Shown here: one piece after another, positions 21,526 to 34,459 of the stretch
How the letters are laid out: every line of letters begins with the position of its first letter
Numbering within the stretch: position 1 is the stretch's first letter
DNA from: Locusta migratoria
Lineage: Eukaryota > Arthropoda > Insecta > Orthoptera > Acrididae
Direction of reading: 5' to 3'
NCBI GenBank assembly: GCA_026315105.1
Contig: CM048748.1
Location: forward strand, 24,828,078-24,892,077
DNA: 64,000 nucleotides
Made by a program: the position numbers and the translations under genes
Notes under the pieces: model-generated
Seen by the model: the letters and a program-made list of their open reading frames with translations, nothing else
Told to the model about the DNA's origin: nothing
The model's database searches: none

Positions 21526-24500
21526 CAAAGAAATTTCATCTTGTGTCATACCATTCAATAAGGGAGAGAGTAAAATTGACAAAGTGCTGAATCAGCTGAT
21601 CACTTTGAAATTGAAATTCCAACGTGCTTGGGCTGAATGTTTGAAAATGCAGAGGTTTGAATATGATAATGATAATTATTTTATAGTATCACAATGCACC
21701 TGACCAACGCGTGTTACTTAGATCCCAGAATAATATTGGACCTATTTAATTGATTATTACAATCACATCAGTTAATTTCACATAATTAATCTAACTTCAT
21801 ACATTCCATGTTTAGTAATAAAACACATAGTGGCGACCCATCCCCTAAGAGTTATTAATCAAAACCATCACGTTACAAGGATAAAGTTAGTGTGGGTTAT
21901 GAGGAATGTATAACGTTTGGATTCGGAAGGACGTTGGGAGGGGTAGTATTCGAGGCAGCATGATCACGGTGATGTTATACAGGGAAGTGGTGTCATCCGT
22001 GACGAGAAAGGATCCAGGACGTAAATGGTGGAGTATATTCATAGTAAATATCAGTTAGCAGAAGTTGTCACATGTAAACATCTACATTCATCAGTGCATC
22101 ATAAGAATATTGTGCAAGCGAAGAAAATCTCAGCACCATAGTGTTTCAACATTAGTTCCACGCTTAATTTGTTTACAGTTATGGAGCATTTAGAAGTTTA
22201 CAATGGAAAATATTAATCGACGTGTTTAAATACCAACAGTTAAGAATGCACGTTGTAAAAAATGTGCAAAGTATGTCTCAGCGACTAGCAAAAGCTCTTT
22301 GATAATTTTATATGTGGAAACCCATTCTGTGCTAAAAGACATGCTGTGACCAACATTTGAGCGCACAATATTTCACAGAGCAGTTACGCCGACTTATAAA
22401 TACGGTAATTATTGCGAATTATATGGTTCACAATTTAAACTTTATACCTCATCTCAGCTGAAAGACTACACAGTGTAAAATGTATCATCTGACGAAGCAC
22501 TGCTAGGCAGTTCTAAAAGGGTCATGGTAGATAAATAAAGAAGAGAAACAGTAAAAGGCAACGGGTTGCAGTTTTTTTTTTCTGGACACCCATATTCATC
22601 ATATCTGTATGTTTCATATCCATATGTTTTAATACGAAAATTTTGACTGAGGTCTGTGCGTGGTTTGGTATACACCGTTTAAAGGCATGAAAAACATGGC
22701 AGAGCCCAACACTTCAAAGACTGTTAAAATACAGTAAAATGTGATACTGATTTCAGTAAATCGATCGTAATTGGTAAATGGGCTCCTTAAAAAGCATTCG
22801 TTTTGAAATGGTGCAGAGGTGCTCAATATCTAAGTTAAGCACTCAAAACGACATTTCACTGCAAATCCTCACAAATTTGTCCATACGTAAGTCCAAATTA
22901 ACTGGATAGTCTAACAGGTTCTCTACACAGATCACTATTTTGTTGAGAAGACAAACACATTTATTTGAACCAAAGTCAAAAACACAAAAGTCACTTGCAC
23001 TTACACTTCTTTTATACTGTGTATACTCATACCATACATCTTACATAGTCTCTAGGTTTCACTGCTGGTGCTACTACCACCGGTACTACCAATACAGTAG
23101 TCATTTTCTTTCTGCCTTTGGTATCTGCCAACAGGGTATCAATACCATTCAATAAGGCGGCTTCGTCACGTCGCGTCACGTCATGTGACATCACGTGATG
23201 TTCAATTTCACTCAAAACTTTCTGTTAAGATTACTTTAGATAAATAGAAAATATACTTCAAATTACAATATAAATTACTTTTTAGTGTTTAGTAAAATAT
23301 TTCTAATACAAATGAAATTGAAAGTAACAGTTACAACTGCTACGCACTTTTCTTTTAATGGTATAAACAAATATTTTAATTTTTAAATAACAGATATTCA
23401 TGTAATTGCATTATTATTTGATTCCATGTACCTACTAATGGCTTTTATACAAAATAACATTTTAGTAGCAAGTTACAATCACTACGTACAAATGGTGATA
23501 AGATCGTCTTCTATGTTTAAGATCTTTGGCACAGTTCTTATGACAAATCAAAACAAACGTCAATCTCGTACATGCTTTGCCAGTGATTTCCGATTACAAA
23601 AATATACTTAACATTTATGTCCAGTTTAAAGTAAGTTTAAGCCATACAGATAACTGTGGTAGTTACAGTTCACGTAAAACACGCGAATATTTGTGCGATT
23701 TTCGTACGTTACTAATATTGAAAGTGCCTATGAATCGTAACAGTTTGCAGCATTTGAACGCACTGAAACCGAAATGGAATAAAAATCTGCAGTAGAGTCG
23801 CGTTAAGACGTTGCTAACAGCTTTATACTCAGTTACGAAGCAATCAAATTCGAAGAGTTTGTACCAGAATGGCAAACCATAAATTATGAATGATATCTAG
23901 GCGTCCTCCATCATTTGTGGGCGAAAATTGCTGGAATGAGACCACAATACCGAGTGTCTGGCTGGTAACTGGTCGCCCCTCAACTGCAGCGTGCTTGCTT
24001 ACAAAGCAAAAATCGTGAGCGTGTTGTTGGTCAGTGCGTGGTCTTTGTGCGCATGTATTAAGTGGTGGCTCGCATTTTACACTTTTTAAATTATTTTCAT
24101 AGGAACGTTACTAGGTTTTCTATATCCACTGGAAATCATCAAAATTTTGCACACTCTTCTTCAAAGCTTTCCTTTGTCGAATGTCAAAGGTTTTTTGAAG
24201 ACGCAGTTACTACATTTTTGAGCGTCTTTGCTCTAAAGATTTATAAGAGAATCTAAGACTGTGCATTAAATCAAAATACTAGCTAGGCAAAGTTTCTATG
24301 GTATATCTACTGAATAGAATGGAATACATATTCCGATATAATTAAATACATTTATTTAGGTTACATAGTACGTTATTGCATGGAAAGGAACAAATCCTGC
24401 TTCGTCACGTAAATTTAATGTAATTCACAATTCATAGGTTTTTTCCTGTACAGTCAACGAGTTTTTCCAGTGAAAAATAATTCTCAATATTGTGGACGAC

Positions 24501-24625
24501 ATTATATTTCACAGACGAAGGCCCTGTAATAGCATAGTAAATAGTTTTGATTAAATCGTCCTTTTTTGTCATTAATTATAGCAACACGTAAGTATTGTCT
24601 AGGCTCTAGAAACAGCATATTGGAA
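20963..24625. other. Long intergenic stretch
   Basis: Mostly AT-rich, with one (TG)n tract (listed separately). A short palindromic patch CGTCACGTCATGTGACATCACGTGATG lies near 23166-23200. No family was recognised in the many 60-85-codon ORFs, which have AT-biased composition. Confidence 0.5.
21471..21522. repeat. (TG)n microsatellite
   Basis: About 26 uninterrupted TG units. Confidence 0.97.
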
Positions 24626-24855
24626 TGGGTTAAAAAAGGAAACTGCCATCATATTCAGGGTTGCAGATTTATTAACAACAGGGTTTGATGCATTTGTTGC
24701 GCTTCTTCAGGTATATAACGCAGTGTTATTACACAATACACTGAGTGAACAAATAGGGCACAATTCATATACCTGAAGAAGGACGATAATTGCCTGAAAC
24801 TGGTTGTTAATGAGTCTGCAATCCTGAAACTTATATCTGTTTCCTTTTTAAACTG
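24626..24855. repeat. Foldback palindrome with hammerhead-like motif
   Basis: Arms 24626-24716 and 24767-24855 are reverse complements at roughly 80 percent by eye, around a 50-bp spacer. Shared blocks include GGAAACTG/CAG.TTTCC, TGCAGA..TTATTAACAAC and CTTCTTCAGGTATAT. No ORF is present. It has the same design as the palindrome at 20513 but different sequence. Confidence 0.75.
24773..24805 (+). ncRNA. Hammerhead-like motif, right arm (candidate)
   Basis: CTGAAGA, then AGG...CCT as stem II with no extra base, GAA, then ACTGGT and T. The left arm counterpart (minus strand, about 24685-24711) keeps CTGAAGA but has lost the G of the GAAA block. Core positions fit the hammerhead consensus here; stem III is only three pairs with no loop. 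Confidence 0.35.
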
Positions 24856-25572
24856 TAAGCCACAGTTGCTGCCACGGATAAAATATTCAAATAATTCGGA
24901 GCTAATAACGAGTAATTAGATACAGGGGTTAGTGATAGGAGAGTGGTTGTAGTGAAACTGAATATCGAAGTTCCAAAATTCACCACAATTCAACGAAAAC
25001 ATATCTATTCAATAGATTTATATGAGTATACACAGTAAAAATCTTCGCTACGCTTTAAGAAGAAATAAATACTCCAGAATTCCAATCAAAATCAGCTATC
25101 AGAATGCATAATTTAGAAATAAATAGGCTTCACTTTGACTCGATAAATTAACAAAAGAAAGTCTCCTGTACCAAGACGTATACAAATAAGGTTACTTTTA
25201 GAGTACGCCGATATAATAGCGGCATACTTGACTATCATATAAGGTGAAGTAGCCAAATTCCGTAGCCCAGTCTGTTTTTGACCTCTGAATACCATATCTT
25301 TAAATCAATGGTTCCCAAATAATTTAGATAACAGCACCAACTAAGCCTACACATAGTATTTAGCTCAAAATATATCAGAAACGATTTGTTATCTTTACAG
25401 AAAAAACTTCAACACCAATGTACTTCTACCACACTTGAAAAAGTGGTGGTATTTTCATCTCCTACTAATACTTCTTGTTAAAGACGTATTAACAGTTTAA
25501 AACAAGGTAATAATAATAGTAAAGACATGCTACAATATTTATCTATATTATATATAGGTTACAAAAGTTCTT
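24856..25572. other. Intergenic stretch
   Basis: AT-rich, no recognised gene or repeat. Confidence 0.5.
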
Positions 25573-26052
25573 TTATGTACAAAAAATATTGATCAGCAAC
25601 TGTGCAAAATAGAGAAAAAGAACACTTTCCTCGTTGAAACTTTGCATCTTAGCTACTGACAAAGATTGCCGCGTTCGTATAGAAAGCGTCAGATGTATCT
25701 GAAGAAACAGACGCAGGCATTTCCGTCCAGCTGTTTTTTGCCTGATTGAAGATAGGTGATCAACATTATTCCGTATAGTAAGCTGAAATGCCATTCGCCT
25801 AAGATCATTCAAAGTAAGGTCATAGAAATTTTTCAGCCTCTAAATCACATGAAAAAACTGGTTTTCCACCAGTTGCAGTTTGAATCAACTCTTCAGCACT
25901 TTTACCTTCTCCTTTCTTCATATAATCGTGAAAATTGCCCTAGGCACACCAAATGTCTTAATCGCAGCTTTATATTCAATTTCCTTTTTCTCGCCGCAGT
26001 TATTACCGATTTCATAGCCTCTCTGTCCCACTTCTTCCTAGGCGCCATCTAA
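25573..26052 (-). pseudogene. Tigger/pogo-type transposase N-terminal fragment
   Basis: Read leftward from 26052: APRKKWDREAMKSVITAAR is the typical start of a CENP-B/psq-type helix-turn-helix region. After frameshifts near 25850, LRRMAFQLTIRNNVDHLS, then GRKCLRLFL and LSIRTRQSLSVAKMQSFNEE follow, which is the second DNA-binding half (HTH-CENPB). The DDE catalytic domain is absent. The family moves by cut and paste into TA sites. The plus-strand ORF over 25756-26052 is only its shadow. Confidence 0.65.
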
Positions 26053-26450
26053 ATTTCCCCTGGACGAATTTAGGAACAGATGGGGGGACGAAAATAGGAA
26101 CATCCCACTTGCCAATATGGTGACTTCCTACACTACGTGAAGTAAACCAAACATGGCAAAACGATCAGATCATTCAGTTCATAGCTTGACCTAAACAGAT
26201 ATGTCAAATACAACAACTCATTATAATAATTCGAAAAGAGCATTTACAAATAGTATTTAGAGAAATCAGCTTCTGAGAAACGAGAATATGTTTCCTCAAA
26301 TGACCAAGCAGAGGACTGGATGCATCAAACTTTCACAACTGACTGCTGGCCTTGAGCACAACCAACGAAAAATATCGCCGATGGCGGCCCTACCGGCAGA
26401 ATGGAGAAACTTTGGGGGACAAAATTAGTCACGAGGACGAAATTTGGCTC
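26053..26450. other. Flank of the Tigger-like fragment
   Basis: Two similar phrases, GGGGGGACGAAAATAGGAAC near 26080 and GGGGGACAAAATTAGTCACGAGGACGAAATTTGG near 26413, may be remains of a terminal region of the Tigger-like element. I could not find a matching inverted end on its other side. Confidence 0.3.
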
Positions 26451-27885
26451 CTTTATCTTACAACCGCTCACTCAGCGAAAGATTCGTGCCCAAAGACTGG
26501 AAAGTTGTACAAGTCACTCCAATTTTCATGAAAGGCGATAGGGGTTATTCTTAAAGTTACAGGCGTATGTCATTAACGTCGGTTTGCTGCACAATTTTCG
26601 ACAATATACTTTTTCAGGATGTTATGATCCTCCACGAAGAGAACGATCCATTGATCCATAGTCAATAAGGATTCAGGAAGTACTGTTCTTGTGAAACTCA
26701 GTTATCTGGTTATTCACGTGAAGTGATGAATGCCATCGACAAAGGATCTGAGAGAAATTAATCCAGTAAAACAGAAGTTACATCTGGCATTCCCCGTGGA
26801 AGGGTTATGGAGCCGCTACTGTTCCTTGTCTTTATAAACGAATTAACAGAAAATCTGAACAGCACTGTAATAATGTTCGCGGCTTACGCTGACGGTTATA
26901 TATCTGTAAAGTCAGCAGAATATCAAAAACAAATGCAAAAAAATTTCGAGACCTATCTTGGTGCGACAATTGGCAAATGACTCTAAGTAATGAAAAGTGT
27001 GAAGTTACGCATTTGAGCACCAATCGAAATCCGTAGAACTTGATTACACGATAAATCAGTCAAAACTACAGGCCCAAAATTCAATTAAATACTTAGGAAT
27101 TATAACTACGTACAACTTTATATGGAATGAAAATACAGAAAATATTGGATGGAAGGGAAACCAAAGGCTACGTTAGATTGGCAGAGCACTTAGAAAATAT
27201 AACAGCTTTGCTAAAGGTACTGCGTGCACTACTCTTGTTCGTCCAATTTTGGAGTACTGCTTTGCGTTGTGAGATACCAACTATGTTGGACTAGGATGTA
27301 GACAAAGTTCAGAGGAAAGCTGCTCGAATTGTATTGTCACGATACATGGGAGAGAGTATCACGGAAATTATGCATGTTTTGCTGTGGAATTCATTAAAGA
27401 AAGGTATTGTTCTTTCCAACGAGACTTATCTGCGAAATTTATTTCAGCAACATATTTGTTTCGAACATGTATTGTTAGCACCCGCCTACACAAATGTTCA
27501 AATGTTTGTTAAGCTTATGGGACTTAACTACGGGGTCATCAGTCCCTAAACTTACAAACTACTTATCAACTACCTTATACTAAGGACGGCACAAATATCC
27601 ATGCCCGAGGGGGGATTCGAACCCCCGACCGTAGTGGCCGTGCAGACCGTGACTGGAGCGCCTCAGTCCCCTCGGCCACCGCGGCCGGCCCGCCTACACA
27701 GGCAGACATGATCATCGTAATAAAGTAGGAGACATCGTATCGAAAATTAAAACATTTAGGTAATTCGGCTTCCCGCGTACTATTAGAGGATACAACGGTA
27801 GTTAAATATTATGAAAGCGATTCGATGAAGCCTCTTCCAGGCAACTGAATGTGAATTGCAGTGTAAATATATATATGTAGATAGC
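26451..27885 (+). mobile_element. CR1-like non-LTR element, decayed, split by a SINE
   Basis: Remnants in order: the RT entry with VQVTPIFMKGD-like wording near 26500, the PWKGYGAATV site near 26800, the FADD region damaged near 26880, then a thumb and C-terminus (VDKVQRKAARIVLSRYMGES, NSLKKGIVLSNETYLRNLF) at about 27299-27480. The SINE at 27493 interrupts it at APAYT. Beyond the SINE the tail continues and ends near ATATATATGTAGAT at 27883, similar to the tails of the other CR1-like copies. It is one of the more decayed members of the family. Confidence 0.7.
27493..27688 (-). mobile_element. tRNA-derived SINE with 12-bp target duplication
   Basis: A full SINE copy in minus orientation. CCCGCCTACACA is present on both sides (27481-27492 and 27689-27700), with one base shared with the SINE end. 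It lies within the CR1-like copy and is therefore younger. Confidence 0.93.
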
Positions 27886-28229
27886 CACTCCAGTAACAAT
27901 ATTGGAAAACATCATCCGTAGTTCTATGTCCCTTAAAACCTTGACTCTTTTAATAACATCACTGATCTTCAATATTAACCCTCGGGGTGCAGCGCCAATT
28001 ATTACGACTTCAGCAGCAGCGCTGTGAAGATTTGCTACCACTGCGTGTTCCGTGTTACAAACATAGAATATAGCTACTAAGTGATCGTAATGACAAAAAT
28101 AGTTTAATGTACAGGTAGAAATATAAAATTTGTTACTATCTTAGTATATCAGTTACCTTTGGTGTATAAATATAACAAATGTAATATTATTTCGAAAGTG
28201 GACAATATCATGTATAATGCACCTAGCAC

Positions 28230-28700
28230 TATTTCGCAACTTCCCTGTGGCTTCTGCCTCTTGAGTAATTAGTGTCAGCTTTTTTCTGTGTTATGTGGAA
28301 CTTAGTAGACATAATTACCTCATCAGTCATATTATCATCTCTCATCAATGAGACAGCTTGCGTCTCTGACCTCACGCCCCTTCCGTTCCCTTGTGAACCA
28401 GGGAAGATTTTTATGATAGTCTTTTTCAGTGTTTTGGAGCGCTGCTGGTATGGCGTTTTACTGCACAGAGTGGTACCGTCTTCAATAACAGATTCATGGC
28501 GTCTGAAATCTTGTTCGGCATCGGAACTAGAATTTACATTTGAGTAATAGTAAACTGTTTATGAACTGATGAGTAAGCTAGACAAAAATCATTAAGATCT
28601 TCATTACTTGTCGAAAGAAGTCCATTTCCTCATCTGTTAGACCCATACCACGTCTATAAGACCTGAAGCTTAAATTATGTTGTAGAATAACACTCATTTT
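28230..28700 (-). pseudogene. piggyBac-type transposase N-terminal fragment
   Basis: The minus strand shows GLTDEEMDFF near 28640, then a long open stretch at 28547-28240 with a VIEDGTTLCSKTPYQQRSK segment, IFPGSQGNGRGVRSETQAV, MTDEVIMST and QKKADTNYSRGRSHREVA. The DGT...PYQQ...GP(R)G...E...TDE order is that of the N-terminal part of piggyBac-derived (PGBD4-like) transposases. No catalytic domain follows. It is a different region of the protein from the copy at 11031-12175, so the two could not be compared directly. Confidence 0.5.
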
Positions 28701-28893
28701 CGCTCTGTGTAAGGCTTAAAAAGGGTTAAAAATGGAATTGACGGAAACTGCAGCATGGCTAATCAGGAGAAACTAGAACTAAACTATTTACAAAATAAAT
28801 TTAAATTTTTGAGCATTCTAATACGTAGGGTATAATTTATACAATAATTATATACTGGAAACTGCCACAAATACCTTTGCAAGGAAAACTAAA

Positions 28894-28940
<47 letters not shown>

Positions 28941-29056
28941 AAGTCTACTAACATGACAGACAGCGCGGTGCAAATCTGCTACCAGTGATGCACTCCCTAA
29001 CAAAACATTTTTTGGTTGGACACAGTCGTGCACTAGAGAACTGAGAACCTACAAAA
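28701..29056. other. Spacer with A42 tract
   Basis: An uninterrupted run of about 42 A at 28897-28938. No element with a matching body was recognised next to it. Confidence 0.7.
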
Positions 29057-29243
29057 AATGTTCGTAGAGTCTATGGGACTTAACTACTGGGTCACCAGTC
29101 CCTAAACTTACAAACTACTTATGAACTAGCTAATCCTAAGGACGGCACAAATATCCATGCCTGAGGGAAGATTCGAAACCCCGACCGTAGCGGCCGTGCA
29201 GACCGTGACTGGAGCGCCTCAGTCCCTCGGCCACCGCGGCCGA
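29057..29243 (-). mobile_element. tRNA-derived SINE
   Basis: A minus-strand copy of the common SINE with a few substitutions (ACTACTGGGTCACCAGTCC, GGAAGATTCGAAACC). The B box is damaged. No clear target duplication was seen. Confidence 0.88.
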
Positions 29244-30571
29244 CTTGCAATTACCGGCAATCTTCAATAACAAAACAAACTCATGCCCGCACACAAGCGG
29301 CTGTCACTAAGACACTCCGGCGGTGACGCCGATAAAAACTTCTGACACTGTCACAGCACTGACTGACGCCAGAAGCCTTTCTGCCTCTGACCCCAAATCG
29401 GTCTCTAGCAGAGTCCCTCCTCAGGCTCTGAAGCCTGACCTTCCTCTCTGGTCTCTCTCAACTGAATTCCCACACAAGACTAAAAAAAAGTAAGTTGCGG
29501 AGCGCTGCTGCAGAAAGCCACACCCCCGAAACGTTAAAACACCATTCACATGCAGCTCTAAATGACCTACCCGATCAACTTGCGTGGTGTCATGAAAAAT
29601 TGACCCAGCTGTCATACTATACTCACGCCACTAATCGCAGGGCCTTCTACCGTCCCCAGCGCTAGGCACTTCCCTGTGGCGGAGCTCCCCCAGCTAATAT
29701 CAATGACCCGTCACCTTTGTGGTTGAAGATCTTCAATTTCATCCGCATAAAAAAAAAATGGAAAAGTCACGCAGCAAATTTTTTTCTTTTTTACGACACA
29801 CTAGAGGCCGACTCCCTGTGGCTCCAAACACTGGCACAGACCTCCCATTTCGCTTGCAGTGAATTATTTCGTCCATTGCCGCCACCTCCTACTTTTCCCC
29901 TAAGGCCGTAAAACGATTCGCCATACCGTTGGAAACCGCAATGGCCATTTTAAAAAGCAGTCGGAGGACACGTGCAGTAACACGTGCGCCGATGTCCCGT
30001 CGTGCCAGACGCTGGAAAGAAATGTAGGAGGACGGGTGCCGCAATAACAAACGGAGATCACAGCGCACCCATCAGGATTGTCCACTCAGGAGGCAGCGTC
30101 CGCTACTACCTGCTGTCGGCCTCCTGGTCTGCAGTTAAACACCAGCCGTCGCCTCGCCACCCACCGGCTCTTCCTTTACTTATGCCGCCCTCTCACGGGA
30201 CGTGGATACGCACGTGCAGGAGGACGTGGTGCCGTTGCACCATGGAATTCCACGTTCCACTGCCCTGCGAAGCGTGGAATGAAGGATCCACCATGTTAGA
30301 TTTTTTTTTTTGCTTCGTGGAGTGGAACGTGGCCAATGAGAAGCGACCTGGTTATCACGTGACGAGCAGAACTTTTGATCCGCCATATTGCAAACGGAAC
30401 TCCCTATTTCGTGCCTTCTTTCGTTTTAGCGTACGATGTATAAATATAATCTTCTTAAAGCGCCAGAAAATTGAAGAACTTTTGACAACGCATCATTTTA
30501 AGTAAGATTTGTTACTATAAATTTCCGGAAACTATATATCCATAGCTTTAAAGGATATCGTATTTGACGTT
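29244..30571. other. GC-richer intergenic region with hairpin
   Basis: Clearly richer in C and G than its surroundings between about 29280 and 30300. It includes an imperfect hairpin of about 24-nt arms: CCACGTTCCACTGCC...GAAGC near 30248-30272 and GCTTCGTGGAGTGGAACGTGG at 30313-30333. A 173-codon ORF at 29984-30505 overlaps antisense ORFs and shows no family features. It could be a CpG-rich promoter region or an unrecognised element; I cannot decide. Confidence 0.4.
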
Positions 30572-30764
30572 GCCGGCCGCGGTGGCCGAGGGGACTGAGG
30601 CGCTCCAGTCACGATCTACACGGCCACTACGGTCGGAGGTTCGAATCCCCCCTCGTGCATGGATATTTGTGCCGTTCTTAGTCTCAGCTAGTTCATAAGT
30701 AATTTGTATGTTTAGGGACTGATGACCCTCTAGTTAAGTCCCATAAGCTCTACAAACATTTGGT
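30572..30764 (+). mobile_element. tRNA-derived SINE
   Basis: A plus-strand copy with a GCCGGCCGCGGTGGCCGAG head, B box GGTTCGAATCC and the usual body. TTTGACGTT (30563-30571) and TTTAACGTT (30765-30773) are a probable 9-bp target duplication with one mismatch. Confidence 0.9.
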
Positions 30765-30773
30765 TTTAACGTT

Positions 30774-33429
30774 AGTGTTATAATTTGTATACCGTGAAAG
30801 ACTATCGTTTCTATGCTACGGTTCAACGCCATTATATCAACGGAGCGTCTTTATGATATTTTATCATAGACAAATAAGACATTAAAGATGTTATAGGTGC
30901 ATAGTGTATCACAAATGCAGCATAGCATCTCCCGAGGTCAATCACAGACCTCCTACGACCAGAATTTCGACTCTTCCCGAAAGTCAAACACAACAGCTAC
31001 GTATGGCTGATGGGTCATTTTATAAACTATACGCTCTCCACCAAGACTCCCGATGTCCAAGACTTCCGTGTGTATTTATCTAATCAACAGTGGCGGACTA
31101 AAAATCGATTTGGCTCCCAATACAAAAAAAAAATTCAAAATTACCTTCAAGTGATACTCACGTCACCCTAGGAACGGAATCACTTTCCGAAGACATTCAT
31201 CTGATACACGGACTGCTAAGAAGAAACGTTAAGTTTCTCCTTCACCCTTCACGAGAAACTTTGTCAACAGAAATATAATAGACGTTTTCGGAGGTATTCT
31301 ATCAAGATCGACCCCAGGACATTCGCCACCAAGAAGAACTTACTAATCATAAGGAAGAAGATACGATATCCACAAAGTGTACTTAAGAAGAAAGATTAAC
31401 ATAAAGAGAAAACGAGATCCGCAGAGACACTCACGGCGATGTGGAGTTTTCGACGAATGGTGCAACGGAGTTACAAGAAGACAAAGATGTAGACTATCAA
31501 GTATATGAAACGAATCGTTAGGAAAAAAACGAAACGGAAACGCTAAAATGCTAAAGTAACCACGAGAAGACGAACTGCGATGCTGCCACGCATTTGATAC
31601 TCTTCCCAACTGTTGAGGTTCATCCTGCAAGAACAATGTTGCGTTTTTTTTTTTTTTTTTTTTTTTTTTAAATAATAAGAAATTATTACTGTGGTTCCCA
31701 GAGGATAGATCGAAGAAGATCTCATCACATCGTCATATTTATCTTCGTTTTTACTTTCATTGTTCGTTCACAGCAAGGGGAAAATTTTATTTCTAGAAGC
31801 CATCGTTTTCTTGCTTCATACAGAGGAACCACACAGAAACAGCAGAGCACAAATGGCATAGAAGCCAAGCCGAAGAAGGCACCTATGGCGAGCGTAAGGA
31901 CGGACTGTAGGGGAGGAAGGAGGCCCGAAAAAAAAGGTCAAATAGCGTAGTTGATAACGCAGTGAACTGCGGAGCAGGATTTGAAAGCTACTCGGGTTGG
32001 CGACACCATACTGCTTAATACAAATCATTTTTTTTCCTTTTTTGTTTCCTTAATGTTTTTGATTCTTTCTTATTAATTAAGTGTAATATCCGATATTCGT
32101 TGTTATTTCTTTTTAAGACGACGGATTAGCGTGGTTCGTAGCATCACGAGCTATGGAGGAAAAGAGATGTAAATAACAGCTTTGTATCTACATTCTCGGA
32201 GATATTTGTTAACGATTTGGTTTAATTACGGTTTATGTAATTCATTTCTTAATTTAATGGAGTTATAATAACCAGTATTCGACGTTATTTACTAAAAACA
32301 TGAACGAACTCTGTCCACGAGAGACCTTATTGAGTATTTCGTGCAAGGGCACAGGTACCAATAAATTTCGAGACAGTACCCCACGCCATGTTTGAATTCT
32401 GTTGCAGTTCAGTACAGTGCTGGAATAGTTCAGTTTCACAGTGCAGAAAGCGTGTGGTTATGGAAGCAGATGAAGTAAAGGAGCAAAAGTGTTTACGACT
32501 TACGTGCAACACTAAAAGCAAAAATTATCACAACGAACATTGTCGAACTGAGGCGTTGTCCCCCTTGTATGAACAAGTAGACTGTATCAGGCAGGACTTA
32601 TTATCTTCGAAGGAATGCCAAAGAAAACATTTGGATATGCAGAATATGTACATCGTGAAAAATAACAATACAAGAGTGCAAGACAAGTGGAGCTGGCGCA
32701 GATGAAGGACTTCACCGTTTACAGATTTTTTTATTATATTTTGCCAAAAGTGATTTGGTCGTATATTTTGTTATCATTATCAAACGCTTTCAGTTAATGT
32801 GCCCTCTTTGTGTTTCTTGAAGAAATAAATACAATTTCTGGTAGAGTATTATATGAAACGTGCAAGGATAAGTAAGCTACAGTATTCAGTTCTTTTTTCC
32901 GGCGTTCGCTAACAGATACCGTGTAATATTACACACATCCATCTTCGTAAATACAATAATGTACGCGCCAGCCCGCAACGGGCGCTGGAGAGCGCTGCGG
33001 TCGTAAAACGCGATGAGCAGCACGTTGTGTTCCGTGAGATGTAGCGGGTTGTTTCAGAGCGTGTAGTAGCTGTAGGTAGACAGCACGTCTGGCCTGCTGC
33101 ACGTTGGGACAACACGCCCCGTGTGAGGACGGCTTAAGACGCACCGCGAGGCTGCCAGTCATTCGCAGAATACATAACAGAAAACTTTACAATGGTCTTC
33201 CTCCCCAGTGGACGCTAGCCAGCCCGCCCAGGGCGTGGGAGAGTGGTCATAAGACGCAAACTCAACTTCGTGCTGCTCCTAGTGTGAAAGCAACATAATT
33301 AACAATGAAAATCAAAATAATCCTGTCGGATAATTCCTCTAGCCTCTTCCCCTTCTCATAGAACACCGAATCGTATTTATTAATCATTTCCCCTACCTCT
33401 CATCCTAACGAACAACAACCTTTCCGTTG
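30774..33429. other. Intergenic stretch
   Basis: A T26 tract lies at 31644-31669. An ORF of 105 codons at 32388-32705 (Cys- and Lys-rich, starting MFEFCCSSVQCW) has no resemblance I can name. A moderately GC-rich patch occupies 32960-33260. Nothing else was recognised. Confidence 0.45.
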
Positions 33430-34000
33430 ACGCATAGGTATAAAACTAAATATGCCAACGTGATTATTCATCGTCTAGAGGAAATCTTCTTAGCCTCCCA
33501 AGACCGCAATCCGTTGGTCTTGTTCTACTTCATTAATGAAATTTTCATGATTTTGGCCTATGGACAAGACACCTATCCTCCCTCTGCCACAACCAGAAAT
33601 ATTTTCCTCCCTTATGCTTCACCGGGTTTTTCCCAACCGAGTTTGACACCTTCATGGATATTAACCCCGATGGTTCAATCCACACCCCCTAGCCGCCAAC
33701 AGTATCTACAGCTTTACTCCATCTATTCTACGTAAAATATCCCTCCCACTCTGCTTGGTCACCCGTCGACGGCGAATTTACAGCGTCGAGAAACACCCTC
33801 ACTCAATTTGCTGAGATATGCACACAAATTCCTTCACTGACAGGTACCTCTCTTTCCTAGTCAACAAACAGACTTCCCGTGATATATTCCCACAAATTCC
33901 AAATCCTCCGTCCACGCACGTTAGCCAACTACGAAAGAGCGCCTCCTCGTCACCACCCTGGACAGGAACAACTAAAAAGTATTCTTCGTCAAGGCTTTGA
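33430..34000 (+). mobile_element. Penelope-like reverse transcriptase fragment
   Basis: The frame from 33430 has YANVIIHRLEEIFLASQDRN, then LVLFYFINEIFMILAYGQD, where the usual catalytic DD of Penelope-type RTs is replaced by NE, and later SRQQYLQLYS, matching the PTDRQQYLH block of the family. After a stop at 33733 further pieces are readable in other frames (SFTDRYLSFLVNKQ, then THVSQLRKSA). There is no GIY-YIG domain. The overlapping minus-strand ORF at 33799-34188 is a shadow. Confidence 0.55.
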
Positions 34001-34459
34001 TTTTCTTCAATATGCAGTGAAATGAGAGACATCTTCTTTCTAACCCTCCAACCCTCCATAAATATGGAAGAATTCGGCGATGACGAGTAGTCGTCCACTC
34101 CTTGTAAGCCTGTCTGAAGCCAGTATGTTCTGAACGAGACTGCGCTCTCCAGTAGAACATCATACGCACAGTCAACACGTAAGTTCATGTGAAAATACAG
34201 TTTGTGTAGGATAATTCACGGTATTTTATGAATTTAAAAATTGGTCTAATTAAGACAATACACGTGTCGGAAAGGATCTTCAGTGGTCACCTGAAACAAC
34301 AAATGTGTTTGTCATTTTCTTATGATTGTGGTCGGGAACAGTATTAATATTGTAAGTCTTTGTGTTCTTTAGAATGTAATTGACTATTAAGATTACTCAC
34401 ATGAAACAGTAATTTTTTTTTCTTTTTTTGGCTTCTATTGTCAAATTTTCTACATAATA
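34001..34459. other. Intergenic stretch
   Basis: AT-rich sequence left of the palindrome; no recognised features. Confidence 0.5.

Noticed and set aside
23166..23200. CACGTCATGTGACATCACGTGATG palindromic cluster as regulatory element
   Set aside because: E-box-like and palindromic but isolated, with no gene nearby to support a regulatory role.
29984..30505. 173-codon ORF in GC-rich region
   Set aside because: No recognisable domain, overlapping ORFs on both strands, and an internal poly(T). GC-rich sequence gives few stops by chance.
33799..34188. 129-codon minus-strand ORF
   Set aside because: Antisense to the Penelope-like RT scrap; it has no features beyond being open.
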